Positions 52,703 to 62,407 are shown, numbered from the stretch's first letter. The stretch: 64,000 bases of DNA from CAZICM01 sp964537685 (GCA_964537685.1 CAZICM010000001.1:1-64000); one strand, 5' to 3'. A program made the numbers and translations. The notes: generated by a model not told the origin, from the sequence alone.

Positions 52703-53547
52703 TTCGAGACACCTCACGGCCGGACATTTGGTCAACGCATGCAGCACATGTGTTGTGTGTTGACTTTTTGTGTCCAGCTTTCCGTTCCGTTTTTCACCCG
52801 TTGTTCACGGCGCCGCGTTCACGGCTCCGTGCGAGTTCCCAAGCACGTTTCATTCAAGCAATTCACTCGATCCGGCTAACCGCGCGTGCGGTTTTACGAA
52901 TCGGGTGGGGAAGCCGTCGTACACCTTCAAGATTCAGCCCGTCGTCTTATCCCAGTGCCGCCTTCGCATGTTCGCATGAAAGAGCGGCAAGAGTTATTTC
53001 GAAAGTCCTTCACGCATCACCGGGGTTTGGCCCGCGGAGGCCGTGAAGGCGAGCTGAAATGAAAACGCCGTTACGATTTAACCCTTCGCCATCTGTCGGT
53101 GCCCTTTGCCTCGGCCCTTGGTTTTGATGCAACGGCCTATGAGCTGCCGCCACAAGTGCGGCCCGCCAAGGAAAGGGAGCGCTTCGTACCAGGCGCGTTT
53201 GTTTTGCGCAAGAGGTGAAAGATCTTTTTTGTTCTTTTTTATGAGGGGGCGCCTCAAAAGAACGATCCCCTGAACATGCGTACCTGGAGTTTGGGTGGTA
53301 TTTGTCGTTTTCTCGTGGGCGTCTCGTCTACTTCTTCGTGGTTCGCAGACCGGTCTGGACTGGTCTGCGTGCCATTGCGGTTTGGGTCTGTTTGCGTTTG
53401 CGCCGCTTTCTTGCTCAATCGTCCGATGGGGAAGGTTTAGCCGCCTAGCCTCGTAGTTGTGAACGTCGAACGAAAAAACGGCGCACAAGCACAACGCGAA
53501 GTCACTCGTTAAAAGAATTCTTCATTCGCTTTCTGGAGGTCACACAC
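52703..53547. other. gene-poor 845-bp region before the ribosomal block
   Basis: No reliable gene on either strand; in particular there is no rpsS. It should carry the promoter of the 24-gene ribosomal unit. A minus-strand frame at 53078-53494 is basic and low in order and is rejected. A 12-bp palindrome at 53346-53357 and T/A-rich runs (53221-53242) are the only visible structure. Confidence 0.5.
53345..53368. promoter_or_regulatory. nested palindrome, operator candidate
   Basis: GCAGACC and GGTCTGC are separated by 10 bp; inside, CAGACCGGTCTG (53346-53357) is a perfect 12-bp palindrome and TGGTCTG repeats its half. It lies 180 bp before a rightward lipoprotein gene and 640 bp before rplV. 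Confidence 0.4.
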
Positions 53548-54264
53548 ATGCTTTCTCGTTTTCATTCCTTCATTGCGCTTGCACTCGTCGGCGCGGCCAG
53601 CATTTACACGGGCTGCGTCATCGAAACCGTCGATGGCACGGGCACAACCAACAACATCACGAACACGTCGTCCAATTCCTCGTCCACAAGCGGCGGCCAA
53701 GGCGGCGCGGGCGGAACGACCATGAATACGGGCGGCGCGGGCGGCGCGGGCGGTGCTGCCGTCGTTTGCACGAAGCCCGATGGCACAGGTCTGGATGCCA
53801 AGGCTTGCGACAACATGGATATCGCTCCGGCCAGCGGCGCCTCCCCGATCTGCGATGAAAACGGCGGGATCACCGGCATGAACCCCTCGCCGGGCTACAG
53901 CGCTTGCGTGCAGGGCTTCGCGATTTTCAACGGCGGCCCTGCCGAGGACTTCCAGGGCTGTTTGGCGAAGCTGCCCGCCACGCCCGCAGAATACTGCGCG
54001 CTGGATGTCGCGCAGAAATGCATCGACGAGACGTTTAAAGCGGCCTGCGAAGTTCCTGCGATTCGCACCTACTGCCAAGACATCGAAAAGGCTTGCGTTG
54101 GCTTTAACGACATGAGCTTCGTCGTCGATGCGTGTGCCTATCAGTTGAGCCCCTTCAATGCCGAGACGGTGAAGAAGTACGAACAGTGCTTCAACACAGC
54201 GCTGATGGATCCGACAGTCACCTGCGACAAGGCGCATAACGACTGCTGGGCTGCGCAGTTCTAA
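53548..54264 (+). CDS. lipoprotein with Cys-rich domain
   Basis: 238 residues. Signal with lipobox SIYTGC, then a Ser/Asn/Gly linker (GGQGGAGG, GGAGGAGG), then a 165-residue domain with about ten Cys (CTKPDGTGLDAKACDNMD; GCLAKLPATPAEYCALDVAQKCIDETFKAAC; CDKAHNDCW). CTGGAGG is 9 nt upstream of ATG. Likely outer-membrane surface protein of unknown role, first of a rightward lipoprotein run. Confidence 0.75.
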   Translation: MLSRFHSFIALALVGAASIYTGCVIETVDGTGTTNNITNTSSNSSSTSGGQGGAGGTTMNTGGAGGAGGAAVVCTKPDGTGLDAKACDNMDIAPASGASPICDENGGITGMNPSPGYSACVQGFAIFNGGPAEDFQGCLAKLPATPAEYCALDVAQKCIDETFKAACEVPAIRTYCQDIEKACVGFNDMSFVVDACAYQLSPFNAETVKKYEQCFNTALMDPTVTCDKAHNDCWAAQF

Positions 54265-54708
54265 AATGCTCGCCGCGCTCGAGCAGTGCGCGCTCGGGTT
54301 TGGTGAGTAGAGGTACTGCGATATCCGTCGGAAGCTGATTGCGGCGGCTGGTTCTGGTTCTTCGGGCGTATGAGCGTAATCGCGCGAAGGTCAAACGGCC
54401 GCCGCGATTCATTTTGTGGATAAGCCCTGGGCTTTCGCGCGCTCGAGTTGGCGGAGAGTTGGCGGGTGAAGACAAGCGACGGCGCCTCGAGGGCAAAGGC
54501 GTCTGGGTTCGGCACGCTCCGGATCCGTTCGTTTCGCAGGGTGTCCAGGGCTTCCAATCGACCGCGCTGGAAGTGGTGGCCGCTATCGCATCGGAGGTGT
54601 TCGTTGTTGAGAATACCGCCCCGATCTGCGATGCTCATCACCTCATTCTTTCGTTGGTAGGGCGCTCACAGTGGAAGCGCACGCATAGGCATTTTCGGAG
54701 GCTCGTTC
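54265..54708. other. intergenic region without convincing gene
   Basis: About 440 bp. Overlapping frames occur on both strands (54261-54641 minus, 54339-54785 plus), but neither has a ribosome binding site, hydrophobic start or family feature. It likely holds the promoter of the next lipoprotein. Confidence 0.4.
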
Positions 54709-56334
54709 ATGAATCGCTCGCTGCTCGCTGGTTCGGTTGTCGTGCTTGTCGCCACGTCTGCGGCGTTGATTTCAAGTTGCTCTGATCCTGAGACCACACC
54801 GCCTCCAGGCACATCGAGTTCATCTTCTGGCAGCGGGCCCGGCGGTGCCGGCGGTTCGAGCGGCAGTGCGGGCGGCAGCGCGGGAATGGGCGGTATGGGA
54901 GGCGCGGGCGGAGGAAGCAGCAGCAGCAGCAGTGCTACGAGCAGCAGCGGCACGAGCAGCTCGGGCGGCGGCAGTGGCGGGGGAGGCGGCGCATCGATGT
55001 TTTGCGTGCCGGGTGAAACGAAGAGCTGCTACTCGGCCGATCCTGCGACGATGGGCGTTGGGCCTTGCAAGGCAGGCGTACAGACCTGCAACGCCAACGG
55101 CAGCGCGTTCGGTGCCTGTGTCGGAGAGGTTCTTCCGTCCACCGAGGTCTGCGCAAACGCCATCGATGAAAACTGCGATGGCACAGTCGATAACGTGGTC
55201 GATCAAGACGCCGATGGATGGACAACCTGCGACGGCGATTGCTGCGACGTGGCCGCCGGCGATTGCGACGAGCCCGCAAAGGTGAATCCCGGCGCGTTTG
55301 AGTATTTGGGGAATTTGGTCGACGACGACTGCAACCCCGCCACGCCGGACGATATGGTTCCGCCGCCTTGTTCCACGCAGGCACTGGCCACGCCGACCTC
55401 GAGCCAAGAGCTGATTCAGGCGATGGATCTCTGTAACTTCACCGTAGAAAATCCTCCGCTGCCGCAAAAAGTGTGGGGCGTTATTTCGTCGCAGCTCCTC
55501 TTGGCCGACGGCTCTTCCAACGTTCCGCCCAAAGATGTTCAGGTGGGTGTGCTCAACAACTTCGGCTCGAATGTGCTGCCTCAAAAAGACGGCACAATGG
55601 CTGCCATTTCATCGGGAACAGCCCGCGACGAAACCGATGTCAGCTATGTGCATCCGCAAAACGGATCGATGGCGGGCCAAGTGGGCAACTACAATGCGAA
55701 TACCGAGTCCAACGCGCCCGCGGACTGGCTGATGAAGAACGGCGGCGTGCTGCCTTCGCCCGCAAATTGCCCGGCCTGCAACGATCCGGCGATCTGCACA
55801 AAAGCCTACGATTCGGTGAACCTAAAAATCCGCATGCGCGTACCTACCAATGCGCTTTCGTTCTCGTACAAGTTTAAATTCTATACGGCCGAGTTCCCCG
55901 AGTTCGTCTGTCAGGCGTACAACGACTTCTTCCTGACGATGCTCACATCGGGCTTCCAAACTTGTCCAGGCGCGATGCCCGACGATCCGTGCGTGCCCGC
56001 CGACAAGAACATCGCCAAAGACTTCTTTGGCAATCTCGTGTCCGTCAACAATGCCTTCCTCGAGGTGTGCTTCCCGCCTCCCGGCTCTCCCGCGGGCACT
56101 TGCCCGGGCGGCACCCTAGACCTCATCGGCACTGGATTCGGCGGATGGAACGGCAATCTCAAGGACGGCGGCGGAACCGTTTGGCTCACCAACGACGCGC
56201 CCGTCGTTCCCGGCGAGACCATCGAGCTTGAGTTCATCATGTTTGATGCGGGCGATCACAACGTCGATTCGCTCGTGCTCCTCGACAAGTTCAAGTGGAA
56301 CATCAAGCCGTCGCAGGCAGGTGTACACAAGTGA
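54709..56334 (+). CDS. lipoprotein with MopE module and choice-of-anchor L type domain
   Basis: 541 residues. Signal with lipobox LISSC, a long Ser/Gly/Ala linker, one MopE-like module (CANAIDENCDGTVDN, then DQDADGWTTCDGDCCD), and a 330-residue C-terminal domain (NPPLPQKVWGVISSQLLLADGS; FSYKFKFYTAEFPEFVCQAYNDFF; VSVNNAFLEVC; WLTNDAPVVPGETIELEFIMFDAGDHNVDSLVLLDKFKW). The AEF-PEF-x-x-x-YNDFF pattern is that of choice-of-anchor L domains found in surface proteins. Its sister is the next gene. Confidence 0.77.
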   Translation: MNRSLLAGSVVVLVATSAALISSCSDPETTPPPGTSSSSSGSGPGGAGGSSGSAGGSAGMGGMGGAGGGSSSSSSATSSSGTSSSGGGSGGGGGASMFCVPGETKSCYSADPATMGVGPCKAGVQTCNANGSAFGACVGEVLPSTEVCANAIDENCDGTVDNVVDQDADGWTTCDGDCCDVAAGDCDEPAKVNPGAFEYLGNLVDDDCNPATPDDMVPPPCSTQALATPTSSQELIQAMDLCNFTVENPPLPQKVWGVISSQLLLADGSSNVPPKDVQVGVLNNFGSNVLPQKDGTMAAISSGTARDETDVSYVHPQNGSMAGQVGNYNANTESNAPADWLMKNGGVLPSPANCPACNDPAICTKAYDSVNLKIRMRVPTNALSFSYKFKFYTAEFPEFVCQAYNDFFLTMLTSGFQTCPGAMPDDPCVPADKNIAKDFFGNLVSVNNAFLEVCFPPPGSPAGTCPGGTLDLIGTGFGGWNGNLKDGGGTVWLTNDAPVVPGETIELEFIMFDAGDHNVDSLVLLDKFKWNIKPSQAGVHK

Positions 56335-56423
56335 CGCATTCATCATCGTCCGCGGTGATTGGCAGGGGTTGAATTGGTTTTTACGGCACGCATCTGGCTG
56401 CTTTGGGGATTAAGGTGATTGGG

Positions 56424-58751
56424 ATGTTCGGGCATGGACGCTTCCGGTTTCAAAATACACTGTTGGTGATTCTTCCCGTGCTGGCGGCGACGCAATTCGC
56501 TGCGTGCGCAGGCGAGGAAACAGAGACCACGCCGACGATGACCGGCTCATCGACTTCCGGCCAGGGCGGCGCGGGAGGCGGAAATCAGGGCTGCACCAAG
56601 AATGCTGATTGCGTGCTCGATCCGGATGGCAAGGTGCTTTGCGACACCGAGACCGGCTTTTGCGTCGAGTGCCTTCAGGGAAGCAGCGTGGACGAAGGCT
56701 GCGAGATCGGCGAGTTCTGCAATCCGGCGACCAACACATGCGAACCGGGCTGCAACAACGATCTCGATTGCGTGCTCGATCCATCGGGCAAGAAGCTGTG
56801 CAATCAGAACACGGGGCAGTGTGTCGAATGCCTCGCGGATAAAGACGACTGCGATATCGGCAAATACTGCGACACAATGACCAACGCATGCGTCGACGGC
56901 TGCAATAACGACATCGACTGCGTGCTCGATCCCAAAGGCAAAACCTGCGACACAAACTCCAAAGAATGCGTTGGCTGCCTCGCTTCCAACGATATGTGCC
57001 CGCAGGGCCAGTGGTGCGATCCGTCGAAGAATGAATGCTCGGTGGGCTGCACGGATAACTCCGACTGCAATGTCGCGCTCAATCAGCTCTGCAATCCCCA
57101 ACTGCATCAGTGCGTCGGCTGCGTCACCGATGCGAACTGCGCCAGCGGCTCGATTTGCATCGCAAACACATGCATTCCCGGATGCAACGACAACCAGCCC
57201 TGCCAGCCCGGCTATACCTGCTGCAACTTCACTTGTTACGACCTGACCAACGACGAGGAACACTGCGGCGATTGCACGACCATCTGCGAAAACGCACCGT
57301 GCACCAACGTCAACGACCCGAATTATCCCAATTGCGATCCGTTTCCGAACGCGGACCCTCTATGCCAGAACGGCGCGTGCACCGCGGGCAATTGCAAGGG
57401 CGTCTGGAAGGATTGCAACAAAGATCCCATCGACGGCTGCGAGCAGAACAGCTTGCAGGACGGCGATTGCCTCTGCGCGCCCGGCGATATGCAAGCCTGT
57501 TATTTCGGCTCTCCCGGAACAGAGAACAAAGGCATTTGCAAAGGCGGCATGCAGACCTGCAACCCCGATGGCTTAAGCTGGGGGCCCTGTGTGGGCCAAG
57601 TGCTTCCGGCGTTTGAAATCTGCGGCAATGGCATCGATGAAGACTGCGACAGCATCATCGACAATGCTTCGGATATCGACGGCGATGGATGGACTTCATG
57701 TAACGGCGACTGCTGCGATGGCTCTTCGAGCTGCGGCGATCCAACGCTGGTGAATCCCGGAGCGTTTGAAGTTCTCAACGATGGCATCGACAACGACTGC
57801 GATCCGGCAACGAGCGATATCGTTCCGCCGGCGGATTGCAGCTCGGTGTCGAAATTCACCGATGTCACAGGCGAAGACGTAGCCCACGCCATGGAGCTCT
57901 GCCAATTCACCGCGCCGAACCCGCCGCTTCCCCAAAAGAAGTGGGGCGTGGTCGGCGTTCAGCAATTGCTCGCCGACGGTTCGGCTCCAAACGCAACACA
58001 ATTCGCAAACATGCAGGATTGGCAAAGCGCGATCTTCACCGAGTACGGAACAGGCGGCGTCGTTCCCAAGAAGGGCCTCACAATGGCCGCATTGGGCTCA
58101 GGCAAAACCCGCGATCAGAACGATCCGGGCTTTGTGGCGCCCAACGGCGGTACGGGCTTTAGTTCCAACAGCCAGCCGCCCGCCGCGTATCTTGCGGCCA
58201 ACGGCGGACAGCTTCCCAGCTCTGCCGGATGCAGCGGCAATTGTCCCGCGGGCAGCGGTGCAAACGATTCGGTGAACGTGAAGCTCACCATTCGCGTACC
58301 CACCAACGCGCAGACCTTCTCGTATGACTTCCGCTTCTTCTCGGCCGAGTACTGGACCTACGCGTGCTCGTCCTTCAACGATTTTTATCTCGCGCTGCTT
58401 CAGTCGGCCTCGCCCGCGATTCCCACGGATAAGAACGTTTCCTTTGACACCCAGGGTAATCCGATTTCCGTCAACAACGGCTTCTTCGAAGTCTGCGTGG
58501 CCAAGGGCTGTTACACCTGTCCCGACGGCGCGAACGAGCTCGCGGGAACAGGCATGCAGCTCGCCAATACCGGCGGCGGCACGAAATGGCTGACCACCGA
58601 TGTGCCCATCGTTCCAGGCGAAACCGTCTCTCTTGAGCTGATGATTTTCGATGTGTCTGACACCGCGCTCGATTCGATCATCCTGCTGGACAACTTCCGC
58701 TGGAACCTCGCCCCTCCGTCCTGCCCCAATCCTCCCTGCACCCACGAATAA
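56424..58751 (+). CDS. lipoprotein, Cys-repeat plus choice-of-anchor L type domain
   Basis: 775 residues from ATG 56424, with AAGG 8 nt upstream. Lipobox QFAAC, short linker, then about four repeats of 40-45 residues (CNNDLDCVLDPSGKKLCNQNTGQCVECLADKDDCDIGKYC), an EGF-like Cys-rich middle, a MopE-like module (CGNGIDEDCDSIIDNASDIDGDGWTSCNGDCCD) and the same C-terminal domain as the gene before (FSYDFRFFSAEYWTYACSSFNDFY; SLELMIFDVSDTALDSIILLDNFRW). The two genes are clearly paralogues with different N-terminal parts. Confidence 0.77.
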   Translation: MFGHGRFRFQNTLLVILPVLAATQFAACAGEETETTPTMTGSSTSGQGGAGGGNQGCTKNADCVLDPDGKVLCDTETGFCVECLQGSSVDEGCEIGEFCNPATNTCEPGCNNDLDCVLDPSGKKLCNQNTGQCVECLADKDDCDIGKYCDTMTNACVDGCNNDIDCVLDPKGKTCDTNSKECVGCLASNDMCPQGQWCDPSKNECSVGCTDNSDCNVALNQLCNPQLHQCVGCVTDANCASGSICIANTCIPGCNDNQPCQPGYTCCNFTCYDLTNDEEHCGDCTTICENAPCTNVNDPNYPNCDPFPNADPLCQNGACTAGNCKGVWKDCNKDPIDGCEQNSLQDGDCLCAPGDMQACYFGSPGTENKGICKGGMQTCNPDGLSWGPCVGQVLPAFEICGNGIDEDCDSIIDNASDIDGDGWTSCNGDCCDGSSSCGDPTLVNPGAFEVLNDGIDNDCDPATSDIVPPADCSSVSKFTDVTGEDVAHAMELCQFTAPNPPLPQKKWGVVGVQQLLADGSAPNATQFANMQDWQSAIFTEYGTGGVVPKKGLTMAALGSGKTRDQNDPGFVAPNGGTGFSSNSQPPAAYLAANGGQLPSSAGCSGNCPAGSGANDSVNVKLTIRVPTNAQTFSYDFRFFSAEYWTYACSSFNDFYLALLQSASPAIPTDKNVSFDTQGNPISVNNGFFEVCVAKGCYTCPDGANELAGTGMQLANTGGGTKWLTTDVPIVPGETVSLELMIFDVSDTALDSIILLDNFRWNLAPPSCPNPPCTHE

Positions 58752-58888
58752 GCCCAAGCTCGGGCCCCCTACGTTCACCCCCGCAAAACTATTCCACAAA
58801 GCGCGATCCCCCTTCGGAAATCGGGGTTTATCGATCGCTATTTGATTGCCTTCTTACATATCGGGGTGAGAGTCTCGATGCTTAACCG

Positions 58889-59884
58889 ATGCCTGCGAAC
58901 GCGACGAACCAAGAAGCCGTCCGCACTAGGTCGGCAGAACATCCTGCTCAGCGCGGCCGTGCATTCGCGGCCATAACTGGGGTTGCTCTCGCTCTTTCGA
59001 GCATGTTCGCCACGGGTTGCGCCGGCAGCGCCCCGCATGTGCAATTCGCCGAACCCTCCGCGCAAGAACCGGAGATTCGCTCGGTAAAACAAGCCTTTGT
59101 TACCAAAGAGCGCGCCTCCAAGGCCAAAACGCAGGCGGCCGAAAAAGAGGCTCCCAGCGAAGCCGTAATCACGGCTCAGGACGCTGTATCGACGCTTCTA
59201 TCGACCTTTGAACGATGTCCGGCTGAGATGGCGCTGGTGGACGAGCGCGTCTGCGTAGACCGCTGGGAAGCATCGCTGGTGGAGCGGGTGAAGGGTGCCG
59301 CGGAACAGCCTTGGTCGCCCTTTGTGGCCATTGATGGCCATGAAAGCTCGGTGCGCGCCGTATCGAAGCCGCATGTCATTCCGCAGGGCTACATCAGCGG
59401 CGAACAAGCCGCGCTCGCATGCAGGGCATCGGGCAAGCGATTGTGTTCACCTCGAGAATGGGAAGCCGCATGCCGCGGCCCGGTGTCCACCGCGTTTCCT
59501 TATGGCGATGCGAGGCGCTCGGGCGCCTGCAACGATGACAACCGCGCCGTTCATCCCGTCGTGGAAATTGGATCGAGCCTTGGTCTCGACCCCAAAGACT
59601 GGTGGCGCGACGCAATGAACAATCCGCTCATCAACCAATTGCCCGCGTCGCTGCTCCGCACGGCCGAGCGCGTCGAGTGCACCAATGCCTATGGTGTGTT
59701 TGACATGGTGGGCAACCTTCACGAGTGGGTGGACGATCCCGATGGCACGTTTAGAGGCGGCTATTACATGGATACAAGCCTGAACGGCGATGGCTGCTCT
59801 TATCAAACGACGGCTCACAATTTCCGCTATCACGACTATTCAACGGGATTCCGCTGCTGCATGGATCCCGAACGCGTCGAATAG
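58889..59884 (+). CDS. SUMF1/FGE-like lipoprotein
   Basis: 331 residues. An N-terminal segment leads to lipobox MFATGC. After a Glu/Lys/Ala helix comes a formylglycine-generating-enzyme-like domain: MALVDERVCVDRWEAS, SGEQAALACRASGKRLCSPREWEAACRGP, YGDARRSGACNDD, TNAYGVFDMVGNLHEWVDD and STGFRCC. The fold is that of FGE-sulfatase proteins; in many bacteria these are binding or regulatory domains. The ATG has no clear ribosome binding site. Confidence 0.72.
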   Translation: MPANATNQEAVRTRSAEHPAQRGRAFAAITGVALALSSMFATGCAGSAPHVQFAEPSAQEPEIRSVKQAFVTKERASKAKTQAAEKEAPSEAVITAQDAVSTLLSTFERCPAEMALVDERVCVDRWEASLVERVKGAAEQPWSPFVAIDGHESSVRAVSKPHVIPQGYISGEQAALACRASGKRLCSPREWEAACRGPVSTAFPYGDARRSGACNDDNRAVHPVVEIGSSLGLDPKDWWRDAMNNPLINQLPASLLRTAERVECTNAYGVFDMVGNLHEWVDDPDGTFRGGYYMDTSLNGDGCSYQTTAHNFRYHDYSTGFRCCMDPERVE

Positions 59885-59972
59885 CCGCTGAATCAAGCCT
59901 TCCCAAGCCTGCCCGCCGTCCGCTTGTTTTTCGATTTCGACCGTCCGCATTGCATGCGAAGGTTTCTTCGAA

Positions 59973-61484
59973 ATGACTTCGAAGCCCGCGTCCATCTTCA
60001 GCGCCAAAGCGGAACGCTTGCCCCTCCGCATCACCGCAATGCTCGCCTTGTCCTTATGCGCCCTGCAAATCGCGGCCTGCGGCAAAAAGAAAGAAGATAA
60101 ACCCATCGCCCTGCCTCCCCCCCGCGGAGCCGCTTCCGTCGACGAACTCTCCACGGGCCTTGGCCTTGCCCGCGGCCTAGAACCCAACCTTGCACCGACG
60201 TCCCTCGTCATCCGCCGCACGCTGGTGCTCGATGACAAGCGCGCCCTGCTGGCCGGCGATGTGGCCGGCGAAGCCATTGTCCTCTTCACCGGGGACGCGG
60301 GCAAAACCTGGCGTTCTCTGCGCCAAGAGCGCTCGGCGTGGTCTTCCTGGTCTTTGGCCGAAGACGGCACGGTCATGCTGGCCTCGGGCGAAAAAGAACA
60401 ATCCCGCATCAAATCCCTGCCCGCCCGCGCGCCGATTGAATCTGTGCGCTTGTGGTTTGCGCGCTTCGATGATGCAAACCTCGGAGCGCCCTGGCCTCTT
60501 ATTTCATCCGACACCCCGGCGCCCGATGCCGGTCCGCCCCCGCGTGGCCGCCCACCCGCCAAGCGCTACTTACCCCTCGATGCAATGGCCGCTGTTTTCT
60601 CTCCTGACACCGCCGCCTTTGTCGTGGAAGACGGCCCGCGCAAAACATCCATTGTTTACAATGCCCGGCCCAATATCGAGGCGCCCAAACCGATTGAATT
60701 GCCTCCGGCCGAACGCTTTATTGCCACGCCCTACGCGAGACCTGCCGTTTTGCTGTCCATCAAAGGCCGCGATTTATTATCGAGACCCCTGCCCGCATCC
60801 GACAAAACCCTAGACGCGCCCCAAAAAGTTCCCAATATCATCGTAACACCCACCTTAATGAATGAACTTTCAGCGCCGCCCGTATGCGAATCGCTGGGCT
60901 ACACCTTTCAAGTGATTCGGCAGCCTCCCCAAAAAGGCCAGCCCCCGCCTCCCAAGGGCAAACCGCCGGGCCGCAATGTGCTTCTCGGCGTATCTGCAGC
61001 GAAAATCGTCACCATTGCCATGCCTATGGAAATGGAACAAGTCAAACGAATTGGCTGTAGCAATACCAAAGTGATCTTTGAAACAACCGATTCAAAAAAC
61101 CAAAGTCCAACGCTAACGATTTGCGATTTTGAAGGAGCGTGCGTCACCCCTCAAAAACCCCCATTCCGCCTATGGCCCGAACAGCATCAGCACGACATCG
61201 CCACATTGCCTACCGAACAGGGCGTGGCAGCCGTTCTCAGCGCGCAGGCCGGCGAAAAATGGGGACTTTATTTTTCTCAATCGACAGACGGAGGTTCGTT
61301 TTATGAAGTGTCCCGCGTTATCGGCGAAGGCGTGAGCACCCGCGGGCAAATCAATCTTCAAACGCTGATTTCGTTTGGCAAACGCACGCTTTTATTGCTT
61401 ACCGCCGATGTCACCGGCACATCGCGCCGCGGCTTTTATGTCATCGTCTCCGATGACGGCGGCCAGACCTGGGCATCCCCATAA
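59973..61484 (+). CDS. lipoprotein with BNR/Asp-box repeats
   Basis: 503 residues. Lipobox QIAAC, then a Lys/Asp stretch. Two Asp-box motifs (TGDAGKTWRSL near the start; SDDGGQTWASP at the very end) and repeating beta segments suggest a beta-propeller like those of sialidases and Ycf48-type proteins, without visible sialidase catalytic residues. A Pro-rich loop (QKGQPPPPKGKPPG) is inserted. Likely a surface binding protein. Confidence 0.7.
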   Translation: MTSKPASIFSAKAERLPLRITAMLALSLCALQIAACGKKKEDKPIALPPPRGAASVDELSTGLGLARGLEPNLAPTSLVIRRTLVLDDKRALLAGDVAGEAIVLFTGDAGKTWRSLRQERSAWSSWSLAEDGTVMLASGEKEQSRIKSLPARAPIESVRLWFARFDDANLGAPWPLISSDTPAPDAGPPPRGRPPAKRYLPLDAMAAVFSPDTAAFVVEDGPRKTSIVYNARPNIEAPKPIELPPAERFIATPYARPAVLLSIKGRDLLSRPLPASDKTLDAPQKVPNIIVTPTLMNELSAPPVCESLGYTFQVIRQPPQKGQPPPPKGKPPGRNVLLGVSAAKIVTIAMPMEMEQVKRIGCSNTKVIFETTDSKNQSPTLTICDFEGACVTPQKPPFRLWPEQHQHDIATLPTEQGVAAVLSAQAGEKWGLYFSQSTDGGSFYEVSRVIGEGVSTRGQINLQTLISFGKRTLLLLTADVTGTSRRGFYVIVSDDGGQTWASP

Positions 61485-61547
61485 AGAGATACGCTCGCCG
61501 GCCCCGGACTCTGCAATACCAATGTATTGGAATAGAAATCGCGCAAA

Positions 61548-61570
61548 CAATTGGAATGGCAATCCAATTG
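61548..61570. repeat. inverted repeat between convergent genes
   Basis: CAATTGGA / TCCAATTG with spacer ATGGCAA. It lies between the stops of the Asp-box lipoprotein and the AT-hook gene, in a 179-bp gap rich in ATTG. It could be a two-way transcription end, but no T-run follows. Confidence 0.35.
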
Positions 61571-61663
61571 CATTGAACGGCATTCTAGGAGAAAAGCATT
61601 GCGATTGTATTGGATTGTATTGAGGAACGCGAGGCCGGGCTAAATAAATACGAATTACAAATA

Positions 61664-62353
61664 TTACTTCGAAGCTGCAGCCGCCGCAGCGCCGCCCTTC
61701 TTGCGCCCACGGGCACCCGCCGCCGCCTTCTTGGGAGGCGCAACAGGAGCCGCCGCAGGACCGGCCGCGTTCTTACGGGCGTTCAAGCTCGCCTGCTCCG
61801 CCGTCTTCGCGTCACCGGCATAACGAGCGAATCGCCGATCACCACCTTGAAAAACACGCTTGGCCAGCTTCAGTTCCTTCAGCGCCGCAGCCGCCCGCGT
61901 CTGAGCCATTCCCGCGGACTTCGCCACGTCGCTCGCGCTCATCCCATTGCCATTCTTCACAATGGTTTCGATTACATCCAACACATCCGAACGCTCTTCC
62001 GTCGCCGCCGCGGAACGCCGGGGCCTGCCGGGACGCCGCTTTGCAGCCGGAGCCGCGGCCGCCGCAGCCTTCTTCGCACCGCCCGCAGCCGGCTTCGCAG
62101 CAGCCGGAGCGGCAGCAGGAGCAGGAGCGGAAGGAGCAGCGGGAGCCTGAGCAGCACGCGGTGGACGGCCACGCCTGCGCAGAGGCGCTGCAGCCGCCGG
62201 AGCAGCCGCCGCGCTCGCCACCGCCGCCGCAAGCGGTGCCGATGCCGGAACAATCTTATCGAGTTGGTTCTTAACGAGATCCAAAATCGCCGCATCCGGC
62301 ATGGCGCGCACAAGCTTTACAATCTGAGCTGAGAAGGCATCCATATTCGCCAT
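61664..62353 (-). CDS. AT-hook DNA-binding protein with winged-helix-like core
   Basis: 229 residues from ATG 62353 with AAGGAG 6 nt upstream. The N-terminal helix (FSAQIVKLVRAMPDAAILDLV) is followed by an Ala/Pro-rich arm holding two AT-hooks, RRRGRPPR and KRRPGRPRR, a winged-helix-like segment (VLDVIETIVKNGNGMSASDVAKSAGMAQTRAAAALKELKLAKRVF) and a basic Ala/Lys tail (KKAAAGARGRKKGG) like histone H1. AT-hook plus HTH in one bacterial protein suggests a nucleoid or global regulator, as seen with HMGA-like proteins of myxobacteria. It is a single gene. Confidence 0.75.
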   Translation of the reverse strand: MANMDAFSAQIVKLVRAMPDAAILDLVKNQLDKIVPASAPLAAAVASAAAAPAAAAPLRRRGRPPRAAQAPAAPSAPAPAAAPAAAKPAAGGAKKAAAAAAPAAKRRPGRPRRSAAATEERSDVLDVIETIVKNGNGMSASDVAKSAGMAQTRAAAALKELKLAKRVFQGGDRRFARYAGDAKTAEQASLNARKNAAGPAAAPVAPPKKAAAGARGRKKGGAAAAAASK

Positions 62354-62407
62354 CCTACTCTCCTTCACCACGTTCACTACGTGCACCACGTATCGCACGG
62401 TTGTCAT

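Noticed and set aside
53078..53494. 138-codon minus-strand frame before rplV, checked as rpsS
   Set aside because: It has none of the S19 signatures, has no ribosome binding site and is low in order.
54261..54785. Two opposing frames between lipoprotein genes
   Set aside because: They overlap one another antisense and lack start signals and recognisable features.
59840..60562. 240-codon minus-strand frame
   Set aside because: Antisense to the Asp-box lipoprotein, whose signal peptide and repeats support the plus strand.
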